From Candidatus Egerieousia excrementavium (lineage in GTDB: Bacteria; Bacteroidota; Bacteroidia; Bacteroidales; UBA932): a stretch of DNA of 23,860 bases. The DNA is taken from the NCBI GenBank assembly GCA_017694275.1, contig JADINB010000129.1, positions 1 to 23,860 on the forward strand. Reading direction: 5' to 3'. The translations under genes and the position numbers were made by a program. The notes below the pieces were generated by a model that did no database searches, was not told where the DNA came from, and saw only the letters and a program-made list of their open reading frames with translations. Positions 8,046 through 15,757 of the stretch are shown here, piece by piece (within the stretch, counting starts at the first letter, position 1; each line of letters opens with the position of its first letter).

Positions 8046-9413
8046 ATGATAAATGCTGCAAGGATACTGCTTCTTCTGCTTCTGCTGTTTCCGCTCAGGG
8101 GAAATGCAGATACGACACGCTTCTATCTCTTGGAATTCAGACAGGATGTTGACAAGTCTGCACTCTCAAGAATTTCAAAAGGATTGAAAGAGGCTGAAAA
8201 AAGGGCGGACTACTGCATAATAGACCTGAATACCTATGGAGGTGCTGTAGATGCGGCAGACAGCATAAGGAGCGCAATTTTGCGCTGCAGGATACCTGTC
8301 ATTGCCTTTATTGACATACAGGCAGCTTCGGCCGGGGCGCTGATAAGCATTGCCTGCGACTCCATCTATATGGCAAAGGGCAGTTCAATAGGTGCTGCAA
8401 CCGTTGTAAACGGGCAGGGAGAGGTGATGCCAGACAAATACCAGTCATTCATGCGTGCCATGATGCGCTCCACAGCCGAGAGCCACGGCAAGAAGAGTGT
8501 TGTAAAGGATGGAAAGAGAACAGAAGTATGGCACAGAGACCCGGAAGTGGCGGAACAGATGGTAGGGCGCGACAGCGTACTGAGCTTTACACCACTGGAA
8601 GCCATTGAAAACGGTTTTTGCGAAGGCGAGGCGCAGTCTGTAGAGGAAGTGATAGGTAAAATTCTTTCAGGCAGCAAGGATGGTTCTGAATATGTCATTG
8701 AGCGGCAGGAAATCACCGTACTGGATTCTATCAGATACTTTCTCATGAATCCGTTTCTGCAAAGTATCTTCCTCATGCTGATAATCGGGGGAATCTATTT
8801 CGAACTGCAAAGTCCGGGAATAGGCCTTGCTCTGGCGGCGGCAACAGTGGGGGCTTTGCTCTATTTTGCACCGCTCTATCTTGAAGGACTGGTCCAAAAT
8901 TGGGAAATACTTCTGTTTATTGCGGGAGTCGTGCTTCTGGTGCTGGAGATATTCGTAATCCCCGGTTTCGGAGTTGCCGGGATTGCAGGAATCATTGCAG
9001 TCATCACCTCACTTACCTTTGCGATGATAGACAACGACATGCTCAGACACGACGGCACATTTGACATAAAACCTGTAATAAAACCGCTTGCCATTGTCCT
9101 TGTAAGTATTGCGGTTTCGATATGCGGCTCTATTCTGCTTGCATCCAGGATATATGGAACCAGGGCATTTTCCAGAATAGCGCTGAAGGACAATCTTTCT
9201 GCAGATGAAGGATTCGTAGGGGTGGAGAAGAACGAACTTGAATCGCTGGCAGGAAAGACAGCTGTTGTCGCGACAGACCTCAGGCCTGTAGGCAAGGTAA
9301 ATATAGGCGGAAAACTCTATCCCGCGCGTATTAACTTCGGATATGCGCACAAGGGAGAGATGGTGGTGATAACTTCTGTCGAGGGAGGGGAACTCCACTG
9401 CGATGCTCTCTGA
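8046..9413 (+). CDS. nfeD: NfeD-family membrane-bound ClpP-class serine protease
   Basis: A 455-residue long-form NfeD (NfeD1b type). A signal or anchor helix (residues 6-20) leads to a periplasmic ClpP-class protease domain. Its oxyanion motif is N-T-Y-G-G-A-V (62-68), the likely nucleophile is Ser95 in A-A-S-A-G-A, and the likely general base is Lys131 in P-D-K-Y-Q-S-F. Four to five membrane helices follow (about 238-252, 258-277, 288-304, 308-328, 345-368). The last 70 residues form the NfeD OB-fold domain (G-K-T-A-V-V-A-T-D-L-R-P-V-G-K-V). Full-length homologues process stomatin partners and are usually next to a flotillin/stomatin gene. No such gene is next door here; it follows lysO and converges on ispG. 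Confidence 0.9.
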   Translation: MINAARILLLLLLLFPLRGNADTTRFYLLEFRQDVDKSALSRISKGLKEAEKRADYCIIDLNTYGGAVDAADSIRSAILRCRIPVIAFIDIQAASAGALISIACDSIYMAKGSSIGAATVVNGQGEVMPDKYQSFMRAMMRSTAESHGKKSVVKDGKRTEVWHRDPEVAEQMVGRDSVLSFTPLEAIENGFCEGEAQSVEEVIGKILSGSKDGSEYVIERQEITVLDSIRYFLMNPFLQSIFLMLIIGGIYFELQSPGIGLALAAATVGALLYFAPLYLEGLVQNWEILLFIAGVVLLVLEIFVIPGFGVAGIAGIIAVITSLTFAMIDNDMLRHDGTFDIKPVIKPLAIVLVSIAVSICGSILLASRIYGTRAFSRIALKDNLSADEGFVGVEKNELESLAGKTAVVATDLRPVGKVNIGGKLYPARINFGYAHKGEMVVITSVEGGELHCDAL

Positions 9414-9414
9414 T

Positions 9415-9427
9415 GCGGCCATGCCGC
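9415..9427. other. Small GC hairpin between convergent nfeD and ispG
   Basis: Between the two stops, GCGGC (9415-9419) pairs with GCCGC (9423-9427) around a 3-base loop. Seven-base arms GGAAGAC/GTCTTCC (9429-9435, 9455-9461) lie beside it. There is no T-run on either strand, so it is at best a weak bidirectional terminator. Confidence 0.25.
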
Positions 9428-9436
9428 CGGAAGACT

Positions 9437-10780
9437 CTATGAGCCGGATTTTCCGTCTTCCCTTATTATCTCAAGCAGTGCGTCTATAGCCTTCTCCTGC
9501 GGAACCGAACGCATTACAGGTTCCTTGCCTCTGTAAATGGCAACCTTTGATGCCCCTTCTCCAACATAGCCGTAATCTGCATCTGCCATCTCTCCGGGGC
9601 CGTTGACTATGCAGCCCATGACTGCAATCCTCACCCCCTTTAGATGCGATGTTCTCCTCTTTACCTCGTTGAAGACACTTTCCAGATCATAGAGGGTCCG
9701 CCCGCAACCCGGGCATGCAATATATTCCGGTCTTGTGAATTTCCTGCGTGCAGCCTGCAGCAGGTTCTCTTTGAAATCGGCCTCTTCGGCGGCAAACGGA
9801 CCGCATATTTTAAAGTCATCTATCTTTTTGTCAAGAAGAAGCGGCCCGAAAAGCAGTGAATACCTGACCAGATACTCTTCACGGCTTGCGCACTGCATGT
9901 GGCAGGAAGGAACAGCACCTTTTCTTATAGCCTCATTTACGGCTTTCACCTCATGCAGATAATGGCCGGGAGAATCTTCCGGCATGAAATAATCGCGAAT
10001 GATTTTTGCAGTATATATTTCATTTACAGGATTTTCTGTTAACGAAACCCTGATAGTGTCGCCAATCCCTTCTGCAAGCAGAGTTCCTGTCCCGACAGCA
10101 GACTTCATCCTGCCTGTATCTCCGTTGCCGGCCTCTGTTACTCCCAGATGGAGCGGGAAAACCACGCCTGTCTCATTCATCATACGCATCAGCAGCCTGT
10201 ATGCCGTAACCATGACTACGGTATTGCTGGCTTTGAGTGAAAGGACAACATTGTAGAAATCTTCTGCAATGCACATTCTTATCCATTCCATGGCGGCTTC
10301 AGCCATACCTTCCGGCGTATCGCCGTACAGGTTTATTATCCTTTCACCAAGAGAACCGTGGTTTATGCCTATCCTTATGGCCGTATCGTGCTCCCTGCAT
10401 ACGGCAATAAGTTCAGAAAAAGCCTCTTTTGCCTTTTCATGCTCCTTTGCAAAGTTGCCTGGATTGATTCTTACCTTGTCTGCAACTTTTGCGGCCTCAA
10501 TTGCCACATGTGCACTGAAGTGTACATCTGCAACAAGCGGTACGTTGTATCCGGCTTCTCTCAGGCGCCGTTTTATCACGGCAAGTGAAGATACTTCCCT
10601 TGTTCCCTGCGTGGTAAGCCTTACCATGTCGGCACCGGCATCTGCCGCTGCCATGACCTGTGCCGTTGACCCCTCTATGTCGTTGGTGTCTGTATTGCAC
10701 ATTGTCTGTATGACCAGAGGATTTCCTCCTCCTATCTTCACTGCCCCCGCATGGGCGGTTATTCTTTTCACCGTTTTCAT
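9437..10780 (-). CDS. ispG: (E)-4-hydroxy-3-methylbut-2-enyl-diphosphate synthase
   Basis: A 447-residue [4Fe-4S] enzyme of the MEP isoprenoid pathway that converts MEcPP to HMBPP. The TIM-barrel part begins M-K-T-V-K-R-I and carries R-I-N-P-G-N near residue 104 and G-I-N-H-G-S-L near 138. The Fe-S domain has Cys356, Cys359 and Cys390 plus Glu397 (C-P-G-C-G and G-C-I-V-N-G-P-G-E), the full ligand set. I start it at the ATG at 10780, not an upstream TTG, because the family N-terminus begins here, it overlaps the previous stop as ATGA, and a strong GGAGGAGGG ribosome site sits just upstream. Between barrel and Fe-S domain is an insert of about 75-80 residues (about 265-345): longer than E. coli IspG, but much shorter than the insert usual in Bacteroides. 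Confidence 0.96.
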   Translation of the reverse strand: MKTVKRITAHAGAVKIGGGNPLVIQTMCNTDTNDIEGSTAQVMAAADAGADMVRLTTQGTREVSSLAVIKRRLREAGYNVPLVADVHFSAHVAIEAAKVADKVRINPGNFAKEHEKAKEAFSELIAVCREHDTAIRIGINHGSLGERIINLYGDTPEGMAEAAMEWIRMCIAEDFYNVVLSLKASNTVVMVTAYRLLMRMMNETGVVFPLHLGVTEAGNGDTGRMKSAVGTGTLLAEGIGDTIRVSLTENPVNEIYTAKIIRDYFMPEDSPGHYLHEVKAVNEAIRKGAVPSCHMQCASREEYLVRYSLLFGPLLLDKKIDDFKICGPFAAEEADFKENLLQAARRKFTRPEYIACPGCGRTLYDLESVFNEVKRRTSHLKGVRIAVMGCIVNGPGEMADADYGYVGEGASKVAIYRGKEPVMRSVPQEKAIDALLEIIREDGKSGS

Positions 10781-11553
10781 TTTTTCCCTCCTCCAAGTCT
10801 GAAAAAGACACCGAAACTCAGCACTATTTGGTTTGAATGGGTATAGACCCAATAATCCTGGGAGTAGATGGACGGATCATAGAAGTGCGACATTGTATAT
10901 TTGTAGTTCCCCTCGATGTGGAACTCAACAGGGTTGAAGACCAACGCAAGCCCCAGGCCTCCCATAAGCCCGATTCCGGCCTTGTTGGTTGTCTCCGGAA
11001 TGCCGCCTTCCATCTCTGTCGAAAGAATATAGTAACCGTAAGGACCTATGTTTATAAGAAGTCTCATCTTCCAGAAATCCACTCTGAACTGTGAGAGCAG
11101 AGGCCATTCCAGCGCCTGATATAGACACTCGGTTTCTGTGGTGACAGTGCCTGCATCGGGATCTCCTTCAACTATGTGCTTGTAACCTATTTCATTGTAC
11201 TCTATTCCAGTATGAAGCCCGAAATAGGGCATTCTGTCCCACAATGAATGGTAATAGGTGTAGTATATTCCAAAATTCTTTGGAGTGCCTATCGGCTTGT
11301 GGGTTATATCTTCACTGAAGGCGACGTTAGAAAGGGAATAACCCCACTTTATTCCTATAAGATGCTGACGCAGAGTGGCAGAATCTATTATTTTGGGCGG
11401 TTCTTCGTCTGCAAAAGACGTTAGGCTGAACTCCTTGTATATGTCTATTGCCTTGTCCAGGGTGGTATCGGCCCCGTGGGTATTCTCCTGAGCCCGTAGC
11501 ACAGAGCAGGCAAAAAGGAGCGTTATTGTCAGCAAGACTCTCCTGTTCCTCAT
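10777..11553 (-). CDS. Outer-membrane beta-barrel protein, function unknown
   Basis: A 258-residue exported protein. A signal peptide (M-R-N-R-R then a hydrophobic core) ends near V-L-R-A-Q at about residue 21. After a polar stretch to about residue 60, the sequence alternates aromatic and polar residues in short strands with Gly-rich turns (for example G-L-M-G-G-L-G-L-A-L near 195 and S-F-G-V-F-F-R-L at the end). It closes with an aromatic/hydrophobic strand, as in PorT-like barrels of Bacteroidota. I cannot name a specific family. It starts three bases after the Ig-like lipoprotein gene and overlaps ispG by four bases, so it is made from the same transcript. A role in envelope structure with the neighbouring lipoprotein is only a guess. 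Confidence 0.72.
   Translation of the reverse strand: MRNRRVLLTITLLFACSVLRAQENTHGADTTLDKAIDIYKEFSLTSFADEEPPKIIDSATLRQHLIGIKWGYSLSNVAFSEDITHKPIGTPKNFGIYYTYYHSLWDRMPYFGLHTGIEYNEIGYKHIVEGDPDAGTVTTETECLYQALEWPLLSQFRVDFWKMRLLINIGPYGYYILSTEMEGGIPETTNKAGIGLMGGLGLALVFNPVEFHIEGNYKYTMSHFYDPSIYSQDYWVYTHSNQIVLSFGVFFRLGGGKK
10786..10794 (-). promoter_or_regulatory. Strong Shine-Dalgarno of ispG
   Basis: On the minus strand GGAGGAGGG ends five bases before the ispG ATG. It lies within the last codons of the barrel protein gene, and together with the ATGA overlap it fixes the ispG start and suggests coupled, high-level initiation. Confidence 0.7.
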
Positions 11554-11556
11554 AAC

Positions 11557-13407
11557 TTACTCGATTTCTTCTTCTTTTTCTTCCTTGAAAAGTCTGGATA
11601 TGTCTACCTCCTGTTCAAGGTCCATTTTTTCTCCTATTTCAATTACTGTAACGTTTCCCGATGTCTTGTACAGCCGGACCATTTCGGGCTGTATCTTTTT
11701 CAAGACCACGCCAGGGTCGAGCAGGCCGTTGCTGTTCTTGTCTTGTGTTATCCTTACCGAATAACGTCCTGCATCAAGATATGGAAAGAGCAGCATAGAG
11801 TCTTTTTTTATGATATGTTGTCTGAAAACCTTGTCGCGGGTCTCGTTGACCAGTTCTATAATATAGCGGGCATCCACGTTCTTTACGTCAAGGGTAAGCG
11901 TGCTGAGCTTGTCATCTGTAGGAAGTGTAATGGTGCTTTCGGTGGTATCGTTTGTAAAGCCGTTTATATCCTTGAATGCTGCCTGCAGGATGAGAAGCGT
12001 ATATTCGTTTCCAATCTTGAACCCGTCTGCAGGGCGCAGTACATATCTGTTTACGTCTGTGCTGTCCTGTTCGAGGGTGAACTTTTCTGTTGTAACCACT
12101 TTACGCGGTGTGCTCATCGTAAAGAGAATAGAGTCTGCATGGCACTCTACCAGCGGTTCTGTAAACGTTATGACATAACCGTCCTGTTCAACCTTTTTGG
12201 GGTCTGCCGCGAGTGTGAACTCCAGCAAGTCGCTTCTCTTTTTCTTCTTTGCACGTCCGTCCTTTTCCTGTTCATCTTCCTGCTCCTGGCTTTCAGTCTC
12301 CTTTTTCTCCCTTGGGGCTGTAAGCCGCAGGTTTTCTGTTGACGGCGAAAGGTTTCCGAGCGAATCGGTCTTCATGTACCTTATTCCGAGATAGAGGGTG
12401 TCGGGCAGTTCCCGAGGATCGTTTATCCAGAAGTTCAGGCTGTCTTTCAGACTGTTGAACTGTTTGATAATCTGGTTATCCCTTATTCCCAGTATTGAAA
12501 AGGAATCTATTGCGGCATCGGCGGCGCCGAACTTGATGTATGCACCCTTGTTGCTTGTACGCTTGTAGTCGCTTATATATTGCATGCCGTTTTTCTCCTT
12601 GAAAAGATATATGCTGCTCTCTATCGGACGTGACATGCAGCTTAGAGTGTCATCCATGCGGTAGCGTGCAAGCTGTGGATTACTGCCGTCCATTACAACC
12701 GAAGGGGTGATGGTGCTGTCGAGGAAGCCTACAAGCTCAACACCGGGGTCGTAAAGATTATTGTTGTTCTCATCCTTGAATGCATAGAGCGTGTAACGGC
12801 AGTTTTTCAGATTTCTGAAACAGAAGTAGCCCCATTTGTCGCTTCTTGTCACGGCATCGGGAAGCTCGGCAAGCACAGATGAATCCCTGGGATTCTCATA
12901 TAATGCAACCGTGACTCCTTCGAGCGGAAGCAGGGTTGAGTAGTCGAGCACGGTACCGCTGTACAGCATGGAGTCCAGGACCGCTCCTGTGGAAAACGAA
13001 TATGCGTAATTTGTGAGTACATTCCCTTCATTGTTGTCTGCAAGGGCAGAGCCAAAGTATATCGTATAGGTCTTGTTACTGTCAAGGGGCTCTTCAAACG
13101 ATACAATCAGGCTTTTTCCCTTGAGCCTTGTCTTGACCCTCTTTTGCTGGGGCGGCGATAGGAGTATGTTCTTGCTTGCATCTACAATCTGGATATATTC
13201 GTTGAAAGTAATGGAAATGGAACTTTTGAGATCTCCCGGTACGTTTGTCGAGTTGGAGTCTGGAACAGTTGCAAGCACGATTGGCGGTATGGTATCCTTA
13301 GGCCCTCCTGTCGGGGAGCCGTGTGTGTTTGCACATGATGAGTGGTAGAAGCAGTATGCTGCCGCCGCTGCTATGAAAATTATTTTGCAGATATGTTTTC
13401 CTGTCAT
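11557..13407 (-). CDS. Ig-like (Big_5) domain lipoprotein
   Basis: A 616-residue predicted lipoprotein. A signal helix ends in Y-H-S-S-C, so Cys25 is the likely lipidated residue. It is followed by S-P-T-G-G-P-K-D-T-I-P-P, the typical opening of Bacteroidota proteins with an N-terminal bacterial Ig-like domain (about residues 40-140, ending Y-A-Y-S-F-S-T-G). The rest looks like repeated beta-sandwich modules. Two loops resemble Ca-binding loops: D-E-N-N-N-N-L-Y-D at 212-220 and D-K-N-S-N-G-L-L-D at 556-564, both followed by P-G-V. A charged Lys/Glu-rich linker occupies about 366-392, and the C-terminus is Glu-rich. Homologues are common and uncharacterised; a surface or periplasmic structural role is likely. 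It begins two bases after the rel stop. Confidence 0.78.
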   Translation of the reverse strand: MTGKHICKIIFIAAAAAYCFYHSSCANTHGSPTGGPKDTIPPIVLATVPDSNSTNVPGDLKSSISITFNEYIQIVDASKNILLSPPQQKRVKTRLKGKSLIVSFEEPLDSNKTYTIYFGSALADNNEGNVLTNYAYSFSTGAVLDSMLYSGTVLDYSTLLPLEGVTVALYENPRDSSVLAELPDAVTRSDKWGYFCFRNLKNCRYTLYAFKDENNNNLYDPGVELVGFLDSTITPSVVMDGSNPQLARYRMDDTLSCMSRPIESSIYLFKEKNGMQYISDYKRTSNKGAYIKFGAADAAIDSFSILGIRDNQIIKQFNSLKDSLNFWINDPRELPDTLYLGIRYMKTDSLGNLSPSTENLRLTAPREKKETESQEQEDEQEKDGRAKKKKRSDLLEFTLAADPKKVEQDGYVITFTEPLVECHADSILFTMSTPRKVVTTEKFTLEQDSTDVNRYVLRPADGFKIGNEYTLLILQAAFKDINGFTNDTTESTITLPTDDKLSTLTLDVKNVDARYIIELVNETRDKVFRQHIIKKDSMLLFPYLDAGRYSVRITQDKNSNGLLDPGVVLKKIQPEMVRLYKTSGNVTVIEIGEKMDLEQEVDISRLFKEEKEEEIE

Positions 13408-13409
13408 CG

Positions 13410-15755
13410 CTATTCCTTTAGATTGGCTCTTACTACATTTTCTATGCCCTTTATCTTGAGCAGGCGCTTTATCATCACGTCAAGGTCATCTGTATTGTGT
13501 ACATACAGGTCTATGTAGCCGTCAAAGATACCGTCGTGTGTCTCGAAATGGATTTTCCTTATATTTACACTCAATACGAGGGTTATGTATTTGGTAATCT
13601 CGGCAACAATTCCTATACGGTCTATTCCCTTTATCTCCAGACGGGCGAGGAATGATAGAATCGTATGTTTGGTCCACTTTGCATTTACTATCTTGCCACC
13701 CTGTATTGAGGCGAGCGATATGGCTACCGGACAGACCTTTTTATGGACTATGACCTCGTTGTCATCGTCGAGAAATCCTATTATGGGATCTCCAGGAATG
13801 GGATTGCAGCACTCCGCCACCTTGTATGTGAGTGTCTTGTCCAATGGGTTCTCTTCCAGAAGATAGTCTTTTTTCTTGTCTACCTTGACAGCCTGCTTCT
13901 CGTCTTTCTTCTCTTTCTTCTCCTCTTCCTTCTTCTCCTTTTTCTGTGTATCGGCGGATGCCTCTTCCTTGTTCTTGTCTGAATTTCCAAGGAAGAATTG
14001 CAGGTTCCAATATTTTACAAACTTATTTTCGCTGTTTTTTCTCAGCACTTTTTCAAGGTCTGACAGATCTATCAGGCCGGCGCCTATCTTGCTGTAGAGC
14101 TCGTTCTTGTTGTTGACATTATATGCCGAGAGAAGTTTCTTGAAAACTCTTGTCTGGGGTGTGACGCCAAGTTTGGCCAGTTCGGCATCAAGCGTATGCT
14201 GCCCCTCCTTGATGGAGTTTTCAGTATCTGATTTCAACGCATCATAAATCAGGTTCTGGGCTTTGGTGGTCTTTACAAAGTCCAGCCACTCTCGTTTGGG
14301 TTTCTGTGATTCGGCCGTGATAATCTCTATCTGGTCTCCGTTCTTTGGAACATACGAAAGGGGAACGAGCTTGAGATTCACCTTTGCTGCTATGGCCTTG
14401 TTGCCTATTTCAGTATGTATGCTGTAGGCAAAATCGAGAACGGTAGCCCCTTTTGGCAGCCTCTTTGATTCCCCTTTAGGCGTGAATACGTATATTTCAG
14501 ACGAAAGCAGACCTTCATGGAATTTGTCCAGAAATTCCAGAGCATTCACGTCAGGGTTCTTGAGCACCTCCCTGACCATATTCAGCCAGTTGTCCAGTTC
14601 GTTTTCCTGGCTTTTCTGTATCCCTTTGTAACTCCAGTGAGCGGCCAGCCCCTTTTCTGCAATCTCGTTCATCCTTACGGAGCGTATCTGCACCTCTACC
14701 CAGTTGCCCAGCGGACTCATAAGCGTACAGTGCAGTGCCTCGTATCCGTTTGACTTGGGAGTGCTCACCCAGTCTCTTATCCTGTCGGTCTTTGACGGGT
14801 GATCTTCAGAAATCAGTGAGTATATTTCCCAACACTGCTGCCTTTCAGACATGCCGCTTTTAGGTTCGAATATGATTCTGATTGCAAACAGGTCATATAT
14901 CTGCTCGAACGGAATCCCTTTCGTCTCCATCTTGCGCCAGATAGAGTAGGGGGTCTTTGTCCTCTTTGTAATGGTAAACTTGTAGCCGGCCTTTATCAGC
15001 ACGTTTTCTATCGGAGTTATGAGGCTGTCAATTATGCATCCCTTCTTTTCGATGTGCTCGTTTAGCTTCTTGTTGATTTCTGCATATTTTTCCGGCTGTC
15101 TGTACTTGAGCCAGATATTCTCCATTTCAGACTTTATGCTGTAAAGCCCCAGCCTGTGGGCGAGCGGGATGAAGATATACATGGTCTCGCTCAGGATTTT
15201 GTCTTTCTTCCTTTCAGGCATGGAGTCTATTGTGCGCAGGTTATGCAGCCTGTCGGCAAGCTTTATAAGTATGACACGCACATCGTCGTTAAGCGTAAGC
15301 AGGATTCTCTTGAAGTTTTCGGCCTGGAGAGACTTCTCCTGCATTTGCGACATCCTGCTGTTCGGGTCTGTGCCCGCAACCTTGTTGTGGTTGCTGTCCA
15401 TGGCCGATTTTATCTTTGTCAGACCGTCTACCAGAGAGGCTATCTTGTCTCCGAACAGGCGGGCTATGTCATCTACGGTGTATTCAGTATCCTCCACTAT
15501 GTCATGTAACAAGGCTGTTACAATAGATTTGTAGCCCAGGCCAATCTCCTCTACAACGATTTTTGCAACGGCAATCGGGTGGAGAATATACGGCTCTCCC
15601 GAACGGCGGCGTACTCCCTTGTGGGCTTCATTGGCAAATTCGAATGCCTTTATGACACCTTCATACTCCTGCTCGTTTGCGCACCGTTTCAGGCTGGCAA
15701 TTCTCAATGACTCAAATGCGTTGTAAATTAAATCGTTGTCCTCTTTTGTAAACAT
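13410..15755 (-). CDS. rel: Bifunctional (p)ppGpp synthetase/hydrolase (Rel/SpoT)
   Basis: A 781-residue long RSH protein that makes and degrades (p)ppGpp in the stringent response. The N-terminal HD hydrolase is intact: His59, His84-Asp85, the E-D pair at 88-89, and L-A-D-R-L-H-N at 166-172. The synthetase shows Y-S-I-W-R-K-M at 270-276, R-I-R-D-W at 325-329, S-N-G-Y-E-A-L-H at 335-342 and V-E-V-Q-I-R at 353-358. A TGS domain lies near 420-480, followed by a helical region, a conserved Cys pair (E-C-C-N-P at 648-652) with H-K-K-V-C-P at 671-676, and an ACT domain from about 700. Both active sites look functional, so it is probably the main RSH enzyme. Residues about 592-630 are an unusual Lys/Glu-rich linker. 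It lies two bases from both neighbours. Confidence 0.96.
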   Translation of the reverse strand: MFTKEDNDLIYNAFESLRIASLKRCANEQEYEGVIKAFEFANEAHKGVRRRSGEPYILHPIAVAKIVVEEIGLGYKSIVTALLHDIVEDTEYTVDDIARLFGDKIASLVDGLTKIKSAMDSNHNKVAGTDPNSRMSQMQEKSLQAENFKRILLTLNDDVRVILIKLADRLHNLRTIDSMPERKKDKILSETMYIFIPLAHRLGLYSIKSEMENIWLKYRQPEKYAEINKKLNEHIEKKGCIIDSLITPIENVLIKAGYKFTITKRTKTPYSIWRKMETKGIPFEQIYDLFAIRIIFEPKSGMSERQQCWEIYSLISEDHPSKTDRIRDWVSTPKSNGYEALHCTLMSPLGNWVEVQIRSVRMNEIAEKGLAAHWSYKGIQKSQENELDNWLNMVREVLKNPDVNALEFLDKFHEGLLSSEIYVFTPKGESKRLPKGATVLDFAYSIHTEIGNKAIAAKVNLKLVPLSYVPKNGDQIEIITAESQKPKREWLDFVKTTKAQNLIYDALKSDTENSIKEGQHTLDAELAKLGVTPQTRVFKKLLSAYNVNNKNELYSKIGAGLIDLSDLEKVLRKNSENKFVKYWNLQFFLGNSDKNKEEASADTQKKEKKEEEKKEKKDEKQAVKVDKKKDYLLEENPLDKTLTYKVAECCNPIPGDPIIGFLDDDNEVIVHKKVCPVAISLASIQGGKIVNAKWTKHTILSFLARLEIKGIDRIGIVAEITKYITLVLSVNIRKIHFETHDGIFDGYIDLYVHNTDDLDVMIKRLLKIKGIENVVRANLKE

Positions 15756-15757
15756 AT

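Noticed and set aside
11743..12342. Open frame (199 codons) opposite the Ig-like lipoprotein
   Set aside because: Cys/Phe/Leu-rich reverse-frame translation of a biased gene, without motif or start signal.
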